Source: Lasiodiplodia sp. COLG20 (Eukaryota > Ascomycota > Dothideomycetes > Botryosphaeriales > Botryosphaeriaceae). From it: a DNA stretch of 64,000 nt. Made by a program: the position numbers and the translations under genes. Positions 1-9,120 of the stretch are shown here, in pieces; position 1 is the first letter of the stretch, and each line of letters starts with the position of its first letter. The notes under the pieces are model-generated. The model worked only from the letters and a program-made list of their open reading frames with translations, was not told where the DNA came from and ran no database searches. The DNA lies in assembly GCA_009801085.1 (NCBI GenBank), contig VNWV01000002.1:1736001-1800000 (forward strand), written 5' to 3'.

Positions 1-639
1 TGATATAGCGAGTAATCCATGCATCAGGAAATCCTGATTTTTTAGTCAACAAAAGTCTGAAGCATCTGGCTTTCTATGGGGCACCGGCGTGAGAAAAGGC
101 CAGCTCGGGTACAACATATCTCCAACAGTCTTCGTGTGTGTCGTCTAGAACAAAAGTGCTCCACACGTGTGTATCATAGTGGTGAATGAGGTGGAGGTCC
201 GTACTCCAGTGGCCTCGCGACCCGATTTGTTGCTGCTCATTATCCCTGCCCCGAACATGGTCCGAAACAGGTTCGCCAGAACTTTCCGGAGAAGTAAAGA
301 CGGCAAGTCTGGGGGAAGGGGGTGAGGTATTATTAGTGAGCGGTGTGAGCGGATGCAGTGAAGTGGTAGCAGCCGAGGGGGCGGCTGAAGAGTTGGCCGG
401 AAGAATGTGCGGCGTCGTCGATACCGGGCCTGTTCCCGGGCTGCATTCTATACCATGACGCAGGCAGTCTCCACAGGGGCGTCTCTCATCGCACTGAGCA
501 CAATCAAACGTCAGCAAAAGAGGAGAAGTGTTCATCAGCATGGTGTAGATACCTTCACGTGCCGTTGCTTGCACCGAGCACACCCATTCCGGGATTTTTT
601 GTGTCCGGCTCGAGTTCCTCGCAAAGCACGTATTTGCAT
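1..639 (-). CDS. Zn2Cys6 transcription factor, N-terminal part (runs off left edge)
   Basis: Reads leftwards from an ATG at 639. Exon 1 (553-639) encodes GCARCKQRHVK and a 59-nt intron (494-552, gtatct...gctcag) interrupts the zinc cluster. Exon 2 resumes with CDERRPCGDCLRHGIEC, giving the full C-X2-C-X6-C-X5-C-X2-C-X6-C binuclear cluster. A Ser/Thr/Pro-rich linker follows, then a block around LHLIHHYDTHVWSTF and WRYVVPELAFSH, typical of the Upc2-like class of fungal regulators. Reading runs into a stop at 74-76, but the expected continuation FLMHGLLAIS is encoded at 1-32 after a good branch site and acceptor (about 34-40), so another intron is likely. With a donor at 84 the phase is off by one base, so that junction is unresolved or the gene is damaged. 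It presumably acts as a nuclear DNA-binding regulator. Targets are unknown; the tyrosinase next door is a possible one by position only. Confidence 0.75.
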
Positions 640-1082
640 GTTCAATGATTCGAAATAGCACCTGACATAGTAAGGAGTACGAAGAAGATTTCAAGTGATC
701 CGGACACGAGGCCTGAGCTTCGAGAATTAACGAATCAGCAGCACCCATAGATACGAATCCGCTTCGGAATCCACAAACAGCCTCCGTGGCTCGTGCATCG
801 TCGCTTGTTACCGCAAACCGCCGGATGTGAGACTGTGTATATACGCGATTCGGACTAGCGTGTAGTGCAAGTGCGCTATTACGATGCCACTTGGTACCGT
901 CCCCACAAGCACATACCTACACGTCGGACTTGAGGCTGTTAGGTGTACATACAGGGGATGTCAAAGGAGGACTCATTTAAAAGCAGAATTTATACCAAGG
1001 TAACTTCTCTCCCAGATTCATCTTGGATCATTCATGAAAGCATCGAAACGCACATCAACTTTTCCTTTCCCCAGCTCATACA

Positions 1083-2321
1083 ATGAGGCTCCCTTATCAA
1101 ATCGCACTATACTTCTCACTCCTAGCCTTTCCATGGCTAGTGAGCGCCGCCGTGCTTCCTAGACCCCTTGTCCGAAAAGAATGGTAGACGACATCCGCAC
1201 TGCAGTCATCCCATGCTCACAAAAACACCAGGCGATCCCTAACCCGAGACGAAAAAGCGTCTTACATCAATGCAGTCCACTGCATGATGCGCAAGCCTCC
1301 CGTTACCTCAAAGACGATCCTTCCCGGCGTCCAGAACCACTTCGAAGATTTCCTAGGCGACCACATCCAGCAAACAAACTTCACTCACTTCGTCGTAAGC
1401 CTCCCCCGACCCCCCTGGGCTACAATCATTAACCAAGAACCCTATCCCCTACACAGGGCCACTTCTACCCCTACCACCGCCTCCTCCTCTGGGCCCACGA
1501 GCGCGCCATCCTTGCCTGCGGCTTCACCGGCGGCGGGCAGCCGTACTGGGACTGGTCTCTCGACGCCAACGCCTCCTCCCCAGCCACCTCTCTCCTCTCC
1601 TCCCCCGTCTTCGACCCGCACACCGGCTTCGGCGGCAACGGCGCGTACGTCCCCGGCAACACTGACGCGCCGGAGCCAGGCATCCCCGTCACAGGCGGCG
1701 GGATGGCGTTCGAAATGCCGGACAGGAGTGGTGGTGGATGTATTCCCGACGGGCCGTTCGCGAATCTGACGATCCACATGGGGCCGGGGCCGAGCACGGC
1801 GTACAACGCGTGGTGTGTGCGGAGGGACTTTGTGCCGTCGCTGTTCGTGAAGGCGGCGAGTGTGGAGGCGGTCAAGGCCGCGGTGGAGGAGTATAAGGAT
1901 TTCGGCGCGTTTAGTCAGGGGACGGAGGTGACGATGCATAGTGCGGGGCATCTTGGGGTGGGCGGGTTGTATGGCGTGCTGACGGATGTGTGGGCGAGTC
2001 GTAAGTTTTTTTGATGTCCTTTCACTTTTCGTTTGATTTGAGGCTGATTTGAGTTACTTAGCTGGCGATCCGCTGTTTTTTCTGCACCATGCCAATATGG
2101 ATCGGCTCTGGTGGTCGTGGCAGACGAGGGATCTTTCGAAGAGGCTGAAGGATATTTCTGGGCCTTTGATTGCGAATGACTGGGCGAATGAGAAGGGGCG
2201 TAATGTGACGCTTGACGACACGGTACACGTGGGTACGACTTGGAACGTAACACGGTCTATCAGAGACTTGATGGATATTCGTCGCCCTAACTTAGGTTAT
2301 GTGTATGAGAATTTGTACTAG
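1083..2321 (+). CDS. Secreted tyrosinase (type-3 copper oxidase)
   Basis: Four exons (1083-1183, 1232-1394, 1457-2000, 2062-2321) give a 355-residue protein. The first intron (1184-1231) removes an in-frame TAG at 1185 and joins E-W-R-S-L-T-R-D-E-K, as expected for the family. Residues 1-23 form a hydrophobic signal peptide ending ...WLVSAA. Copper-A ligands lie in NAVHCMM and in GHFYPYHRLLLWAHE; copper-B ligands lie in MHSAGH and in DPLFFLHHANMDRLWW. The family oxidises phenols to quinones using two copper ions. The signal peptide indicates secretion. This is the short fungal form without a long C-terminal cap. Some relatives act in secondary-metabolite or RiPP pathways, but I see no precursor peptide or UstYa-like gene here. 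The opposing Zn2Cys6 gene is its nearest neighbour. Confidence 0.88.
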
Positions 2322-2812
2322 GCCTTTTGGCAGAATCAAGAGTTGCTTGAAGGAATAAATCTACGGAAAATTATCTTTCTCTTTTAGCCGATTTGACACT
2401 GTGTTGACCTTGAACAGCGTGCGAGAAACGAAATGTTGAACAATGCAAAAATTATACACGTTCTCTATATTCTATACCACACCAAACTTTATCTCTAAAG
2501 GCCATAGATAAGAAAAAGAAAGATGAATCACCTTGTAGATTAACGTAAAAGCGCCGCCACCACCGTTCAGAAGCAGCTTTGAGCTGGCTTCGAGACTGAA
2601 GTTCTACGAATAGCTTACGGGGGAGCCGAATGTGTACATCGTGGAGATTAATGATCGAGTCGAGGCCTGCGAAATGAGGAAGAATGAAACCCCTTGAAAG
2701 CATGGGTGCGGTCGAATATGTGTGGCGAGGCGGCTCCTCACCACCCTCAGCCTTGTATGTCTGATGTTGGGTGATATAATAATAAATTGTCACTTCACTA
2801 TTCATCAAATAA
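2322..2812. other. Gene-free interval, tyrosinase to tRNA
   Basis: AT-rich sequence holding the tyrosinase 3' region. I see no convincing coding exon in either strand. Confidence 0.5.
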
Positions 2813-2928
2813 GAGCCGATGGTGTAATGGCTAGCATTAATGCTTCTACGATCACTTAGCCATACATTCATTGTCAGCTAGTAGACACTCGTTAGCATTA
2901 GATTCAGGTTCGACTCCTGATCGGCTCA
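2813..2928 (+). tRNA. Intron-containing tRNA gene, Arg(UCU) or anticodon CUA (ambiguous)
   Basis: A 7-bp acceptor stem (GAGCCGA with TCGGCTC), D-arm GTGTAATGGCTAGCAT, T-arm TCAGG-TTCGACT-CCTGA, perfect B box GGTTCGACTCC and A box TGGTGTAATGG define a tRNA. A T5 Pol III terminator follows at about 2934-2938. The anticodon stem is AATGC/GCATT with a 44-nt intron at about 2850-2893 at the canonical 37/38 position. Counted strictly this puts CTA at 34-36 (2846-2848). Shifting the stem by one base (TAATG/CATTA) gives TCT (arginine), which has a better anticodon-loop consensus but leaves a 3-nt variable loop. Intron bases GTAGA can pair with the anticodon-loop TCTAC, as in spliced nuclear tRNAs. 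The gene is probably functional; its identity is unsure. Confidence 0.75.
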
Positions 2929-3479
2929 GCTTTCTTTTTAAGCTTTCTTTTTGTTTTATCTGTTCGTCTAACAGTTGAAATTTTTGCTGCGGCCAACTAT
3001 GGAACCGAAGGAACCAACCGGCGGAACCCATCCTTCCCCCTTTCTTTCCCCACAAGGCGGCCCGTGGTTCACATTAGCCTCAGCTTCGATGGTACGTATA
3101 TATTTGTGTGTGTGTGAACTTAGAGCATGTACCCGGAGCACGCAATACAGATCCGGAGCAGAGAATGGGTCCGGCTTATTTTCGTACGGTTAGCCCCATG
3201 CATTGCCACCTATACTACACTCACAATGGCATGTGTTGTAAAAACGTGATCCGGGCGGGGCTTCTTGAACTTGGAAGAGGGCCAATAGGAAGATCCTCCT
3301 TCTATTAACACGGACCCGAACACGGTAACGGGGCACAATAAGAGGCGCTTGTACCCCCATGCACTTCCGCAAAGACAAGCGAATGGTCTGAAGAACTAAT
3401 TTGCTAGTGATAACAACAAAATGAAAGTGGCGTTCAGGATTTTGGGGCGCAGCAAGACGTGTGTAGCTCTACGACCGGG
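2929..3479. other. Gene-free interval after the tRNA
   Basis: Only short, unrelated open frames are present and none resembles a known family. It could include decayed upstream parts of the RTA1-like relic that follows, but I cannot recognise them. Confidence 0.4.
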
Positions 3480-3485
3480 TTTAGG

Positions 3486-3690
3486 ATGGAGAGAGAGCTT
3501 ATGTCGAAGGAGATTTACCTATATATTTTTGACGCAGCGATGATGCTATTGGTCATGCTTTGCTTCAACTGGAAATATCCGAGCATTTTCACGTCAGATG
3601 GTCGGAGCCGAAACACAGAGAATGTCGAGACTTCGGATGGTTATGGCGTCCTTTTGCAATCGGCTGCGAATAAGTGGCCACAGCAGCCTC
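3486..3690 (+). pseudogene. Relic of an RTA1-like membrane protein (C-terminal part)
   Basis: One open frame contains SKEIYLYIFDAAMMLLVM followed by LCFNWKYPSIF. This closely fits the last transmembrane helix of RTA1-family proteins (pattern hE-x-x-x-Y-x-F-D-a-x-x-M-x-x-V-x-x-F-N-x-x-h-P). Members of this family are seven-helix membrane proteins linked to lipid translocation and toxicant resistance in fungi. The preceding six helices are not found in any frame between 2.93 and 3.48 kb, so this looks like a truncated, decayed copy. The exact limits are estimates. It could also be the last exon of a gene whose other exons have diverged beyond recognition. Confidence 0.5.
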
Positions 3691-5201
3691 TGGATAATCA
3701 GTTCCTCGATCAGTACTTGAATTCTCCGACAAGAGCAATGCAACCTCAACCAAACGAATCAAGCGCAAGGAGACTGAACTTTTCCAAAACGCTCACCACG
3801 CACATCATCTCCAGCAAAATTCAGCATCTGTTGCATGCCCGAGTAAGCAAACCACACTGAAATCGTCTCCTCTCTTGCAAAGCGAAGCCCCGCTCTTTGA
3901 CCGCCGGGCCGTGCCGCGTGGCGTACCACCCCTGCCTTGACTCCGCCTACTGCGTCGTCATCATTCCAGCTTCTGAGGCGGGCATGAGCGGCAACACAAA
4001 AAAATTTGTTCGCGTTCATGCACACGGGTTCCGCCGTCTAGGCGCTGCTGCCTGTCCGTGCTGGTGTCCGCAGTAACGTGTCGAGGACGGTCAGGTGCGG
4101 TGCGGGTTGATCGAGTCGGTGGAAGAGACTGTGGTGCTGCCGTCTCGGTACGGAATGTATGTAGATCGACGGCTCGGCGATCCTCTGCGTTTTGTCTCTG
4201 TCAACAGGCATGCGCAGGCCTTCTGGATATATTCCGCGAATGAGATAGGGTGCTGCTCGCAGTGTCAGTCGACACGCAAAGCCGAGGGCCGAGAAAGTAT
4301 CTCGGTGATAACGACGTGGTGAATCTTGGCATAGGCAACCATTAATGTGTGAGGATGTCAGGGTTTCCTTGTCTCGGTTTGCATCTCCATTATGCTGTTG
4401 CCTGCACAGTGCAGAGTATTTCCCGAAGTCAGCTGTACTGGCCTGCGGCTTCAGGGATTCTTCATGATTCAGCCTTCAGCTCCATCGGCGCGTTGGACTG
4501 AGATTGGTCCGCAGTTCCTTGAATTTTGTGTCTCGGGTGACTTGCAATTGGGCTCCGTTCTCGCAGGCTGCTATAATTCATTTGCACATGTGTCGAGATA
4601 TTAAGATTTGTTTCTGTTGCTGTTGCCTTCAATACTTTAAGGTGGCGAGCAAATTGTGCAAGGTCTCTCTGAGCGGGATTGACGCATGAAGAACTAATTT
4701 TCTGTTGTTCGTGCTGTTTGTTAAAGAACTCGGCGTTTGTAGTGTACATGTAGTCGTGTTTGGCTCGGATGCAACACCAAAGTTTGTCTCGATAAATGCT
4801 CGACGGAAAATTGCTGAGAAAACGAGTTTGAGTAACCGCGCTCTGGAGCGTTGAGTTTGTGAATGAATCAGACACCAGCTTGCAAATTTATGATCGTTGA
4901 TATATCGTCGGTAGGTTTAAGAGGGAAAGGAAACGGAGGAAACGTCGCGGAAAATAGGTGCGGCGCGTGCTGCTTATCGTGTTGGTCTCCCCCGCCCCTG
5001 GCGAGCGACGATCGTCGGCATGACTAAGAACCCGAATCCGAGTACGACCAATAACATACCTGTGCCAATGGACATTGCGCAGTTCGGCCTTATACAAGTG
5101 CGAGCTGATTGCGCGGCTATGTAGCTATAAAAGAGGTAAAGTTCTTGCAGAGAAGTTAAACCGCATTACACTTCAAATTCCTCAGCTCATTGTTTAGAGC
5201 C
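3691..5201. other. Gene-free interval before the P450
   Basis: No supported gene. Short frames on both strands look random. The last 100 bases before 5202 form the P450 promoter, with a TATAAA-like sequence (gctataaaag) at about 5123. Confidence 0.4.
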
Positions 5202-6832
5202 ATGACTTCGTCTATTGAAATTATTGGAGCTTTACTCTTTCTCATCCCGGTGACATGGTTTGTGCAGGTACGCAGCGATATGCGTTCCCTCTTTGACCTG
5301 AAGGTGACAATTGACAACGTTCAGATAGTATCCCGTGGCCTTCTCTCACCTCTCTCCAAGATACCTGGTCCTATCTGGTCCCGATACACCAACTTGCCTC
5401 TCAAACTCGCTCTGCTATCCGGAAAGCGCACGCTGTTTATCCATGAACTGCACAAGAAGTATGGATCAGTCGTCCGCATCTCACCCGAAGAAGTCAGCAT
5501 CTCTGATCCCACCGCCTGCCGCACCATCCATCGTGCCGGTTCCGGGTTCCTTAAAAGCGACTGGTACTCGCGCTTCGTCGACCACGAGGTCCCTGGAATT
5601 TTCGAGATGTCCGACGCCAAGCAGCATGCTGCCAGGAGAAGGCTGCTGGCCCGGGCCTTTACCAAGACTGAGCTTCGAGCCAGGTGGGAAGATATGATTC
5701 AAACCAAGTCCAAACTGGCGATGGAGAGGATGGCAGGAGAGATAGAAAGCGCAGGCCAGGTCGACGTGTTGAAATGGTGGGCGTTTCTGGCTACGGATGT
5801 TGTCGGACACCTGATGTTTGGCGAATCTTTCCGCATGCTTGATCTTGGCGAGGTCGGTCATATCTCACCAACACTACTGCACACATGCTGACAATCATTT
5901 TGAAGAAAAACGACTACATTCGCGTCCTTGAGTCGACAGCCAAGGGCCGGGGCATGGCGGTGGAGCTTCCTCTCCTCGACTTCGTTGGCCGCCATATCCC
6001 GCACCCCACCTTCCGCGCACTTTTCCACGGTCACAACTACCTCATCGACTACGGCAAGCGCGCCGTGGAAATGTGCAAGTCCGAAGACAGCGAAGCCGGT
6101 AACATCTTTGCACGGCTCCAGGCAACCGACACCTCCGCAACAGACTTCCCGCTCACCGAGCTCGACATCTCCACCGAAGCGGGAAACCTGATTCTTGCGG
6201 GATCGGACACTACTGCTTTCTCCCTCTCGTACATCACCTGGTCCGTCCTGAACCACCCCGACGTCCAGGCGAAGCTGGAAGCTGAAGTGGCGACGCTAAA
6301 CGGCGACTTCACTGATGCGAACCTCGAGACGCTGCCGATGCTGAGCGCTGTGATCAACGAGACTCTGCGGATTTGGGGTGCTTCTTCCGGCAGCTTGCCC
6401 CGGGCTGTGCCGAAAGGTGGAGCAGAGCTTGCTGGCCACTACATCCCTGAGGGTTACACAGTGAGCACGCAGAGTTGGACGCTTCACAGAGACGAGCAAT
6501 TCTGGCCGGAACCAGAAAAGTAAGACCTTTGCCTTCCGCTGTTGTATGCATATTACTTACCTTCGTGAAACAGATTCAACCCCGATCGTTGGCTGAACGA
6601 CCCTTCACCTGAAGCCGCCAAGATGGCCTTCTCGCCTTTCGGAGCGGGGTCTCGCGCCTGTCTGGGAATACATCTAGCCATGATGGAGCTGCGCATCGCC
6701 ATTGCTATGTTCTTTTACAGATTCCGGGGCGCGAGATTGGTGCCGGGCCAGGCGATGGAAGTCGAGAACTTCTTCCTGATCAAGCCGAAGATGGAACATA
6801 TGATGGTTCTACCTGCTGGTGAGGTTCTTTGA
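5202..6832 (+). CDS. Cytochrome P450 monooxygenase
   Basis: Three exons (5202-5852, 5906-6519, 6574-6832) give 507 residues, the usual length. The first true ATG is at 5202. Residues 5-20 form an N-terminal membrane anchor (IEIIGALLFLIPVTWF), placing the enzyme on the ER. A proline-containing hinge KIPGPIWSRY follows. All P450 signatures are present: I-helix AGSDTTA, K-helix ETLR, PERF-like FNPDRW, and the heme loop FSPFGAGSRACLG with the axial cysteine. Both introns join in frame at conserved points (LGE|KNDYI and PEK|FNPDRW). The substrate cannot be told from sequence. Overall style resembles the fungal CYP families of secondary metabolism or detoxification. There is no polyketide, peptide or terpene synthase in the window. 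Confidence 0.93.
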
Positions 6833-7492
6833 TGGACTAGATCATTGTATCATGCATCTTTACGCATCAATGTGTGGCGTTTAGTTGACTGAGGTCCTCC
6901 AAGGGGTGGGGTTGTAGTGGAGCGGATTTGGGCTTTGAAGAGGCACCTACGGATAGTAGAAAAATCTTCTCATGCCCTTCGCACAAGATACTACACTACA
7001 AGGAAAAATTGAGATGAGGAAGTTGGACTGTGGAAAATTCAGCCGACGAGGTGGAAAGTGTTTCAGAAGAATATGTCCTATCACAAGCAACATCTCAGAC
7101 AAAACGTCAATTTCTAAAGTGAGAATAGTGCTTTTATTCCACACGCCACATTCTATCTTAGTTAGAGCTCATGGTTCTCTTTCCCTTGTAAAAGTCTAGG
7201 TGAAAGCTTGTTGCAGCGCGGAAGGCTCGCTTGTCCGGCGCCTTGACATGATTCCAGATTGACGGGCTGAAAGTGAGTAAGCTGATGGAACATTCTACGG
7301 CCGAATACGTCACCTACTGTCAGTGCCAAGACATAACATTCACACCCGGCCGGGCAAACCTTAAGTCTTCCCGGCTCACCTTCGTCGCAGACTCAACATT
7401 TACCCTCGTCACCCGCACGCTCACCCGTGATTCAGCCACTTGGGTCCTGGTCCATACCAGAATCTGAGAAACTTGCTACAAAGGCCGTTATC
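6833..7492. other. Interval between P450 and BTB gene
   Basis: Presumed P450 3' region and BTB-gene promoter. I see no further gene. Confidence 0.4.
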
Positions 7493-8595
7493 ATGCTGAG
7501 GTTTCCAAAAATCGAGGCCGCTGAGTCGAAGGAGGACCTAGAGAATCTCAAGTCATTGAGGCAGGACTTGAAAACGTATGGCTTTCTGCGCTCGGTGTTT
7601 CTCTTTTGTCGTACGGGTACACCACTAACATTGTTTAAAGATTACTCAAATCCGGCAAGAACTCCGATATGACAATCCGCCTGAACAATGACGAGACTCT
7701 GGCTTGCCATCGCACTGTACTATGCAACCGGTCACCATTCTTCGCCAATGCCCTCAAGCCAGGAAGGTTCAAGGTGAGTCGAGATGTTCACACAGCATGT
7801 CCCCCGTCGCCTCTCACTTTCTATTTCTCACGCTGGTTTCTTGGCCATTCTTTTCAACTACGCCTCGGCTAATGCTGAATTACACAGGAAGGCAACACCG
7901 GTACTATCGAGATGCTCCAAGACCCACCCTCCGCGATCAAGGCATTAGTCGAATTCCTCTATACGGCCGAATACAATGTGACCATTCGACAAACGAACGG
8001 CAACATGCGGCCACAGGATTCTGACGGCCCGCTGCTCCTGCACGTTGTGGAAGTCTATGTCGTCGCAACCATCTACGATGTCCCTCAGCTACAGCGCCGA
8101 ATGCACATGTATTTCCAGAGGCTCGTAAAAACAACTTACTTACCCGCGCTGCCAACCTTTCCGCGCGCTATCAGACACATCTACGACTGGGTTCCGGAGG
8201 ATAAGTGCCTAATCCTTCAAGACAAGGAATTCCTGGTCCATTGCTACTTTTGGTCGAGCTTCGACGAGGAGGAGACGGAACAGCTGCTTGAGCTTGTACC
8301 AGAGTTTGTCGAGCACCTGACCAAGGCCGCTTGGGATTTCATTGTAGACGATGTCAGCGAACATTCTGCTAACAACTGGATTGAGTGGATCGAGGGCTCG
8401 GAGGCGGGGCGCTTTGATCGAGGCTGGGCTCGTTGCCCTCGCTGCTCCAAAGTGGTGTTCGTGCACTTCTCTTTCAAGGGGTATGGCAATCATTCGTGCC
8501 CAAAATGTCGCTACAGAATGACAAGTTTCGGGTGGGTTGATCATTTATGTGACGACTGGGACAAATGGAAAACAAAACCACAGGCTCTTTACTAA
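7493..8595 (+). CDS. BTB/POZ domain protein with C-terminal zinc-ribbon-like motif
   Basis: Exons 7493-7575, 7641-7773 and 7888-8595 give 307 residues. The BTB fold starts at LLKSGKNSDMTIRL (about residue 29) and runs through CHRTVLCNRSPFFANALK and ALVEFLYTAEYNV, which is the fungal speckle-type BTB pattern. The C-terminal third carries two cysteine pairs (CPRC and CPKC, about 30 residues apart) that could bind zinc. BTB domains mediate dimerisation or cullin-3 binding. In large fungal families the substrates are unknown. A related gene lies at 42553-43582 with the same intron positions around the second BTB exon, so the two are probably dispersed paralogues. Confidence 0.82.
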
Positions 8596-9120
8596 AAAGG
8601 AATTGAGTACTCGGGTTTACTTGAAAGAGGGACAATTACCTCATAATTGGGGTCTTGTATTCTAAATTCCACCGATGAGACTTTAATAAAATCACATGGC
8701 CTCTTAATGTGTAAATCCCGTCTCCTAAAATGTCGGCCTCTTATCTATTGAGATAAACTCAGAAAGGCTTGGTTCTTTTGCGCCCCACTGTGGCTGAGCC
8801 AAGTTGATCTGTATTCTGTCGTTTTGAGTTAGAGCGAAAGCTACATACGGGAAGGCTTTATGGAGCTGGACAAGGGTAGGCGGATGTGATAGGCGCTGAT
8901 TAAGCCGAACCCCGCCTATCCTGCAGGGCTTACTTATGTTCGGCTGTGCAAGGCAGAAACTATACTCAGCCTCGCAGCCTACAAAACACTACGGTCGCGA
9001 TCTTATCCCATAGTCGTTGAAATCGTTTCATTAGACCTCGTTCCTGCTTTATCTATCCATGCTCATGTTCTGATTGATACCCATATTGATCTAAGTTTGG
9101 GATTTGCAAGGCTAAGGGAC
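8596..9120. other. Interval between BTB and C2H2 genes
   Basis: AT-rich intergenic DNA with no coding signal that I can support. It ends in the promoter of the C2H2 gene. Confidence 0.4.

Noticed and set aside
1185..1187. In-frame TAG as a sign that the tyrosinase is a pseudogene
   Set aside because: It falls inside a 48-bp intron with good splice sites whose removal restores the conserved sequence.
1083..2321. RiPP (ustiloxin-type) cluster around the tyrosinase
   Set aside because: No UstYa/DUF3328 gene and no repeat-containing precursor was found in the window.
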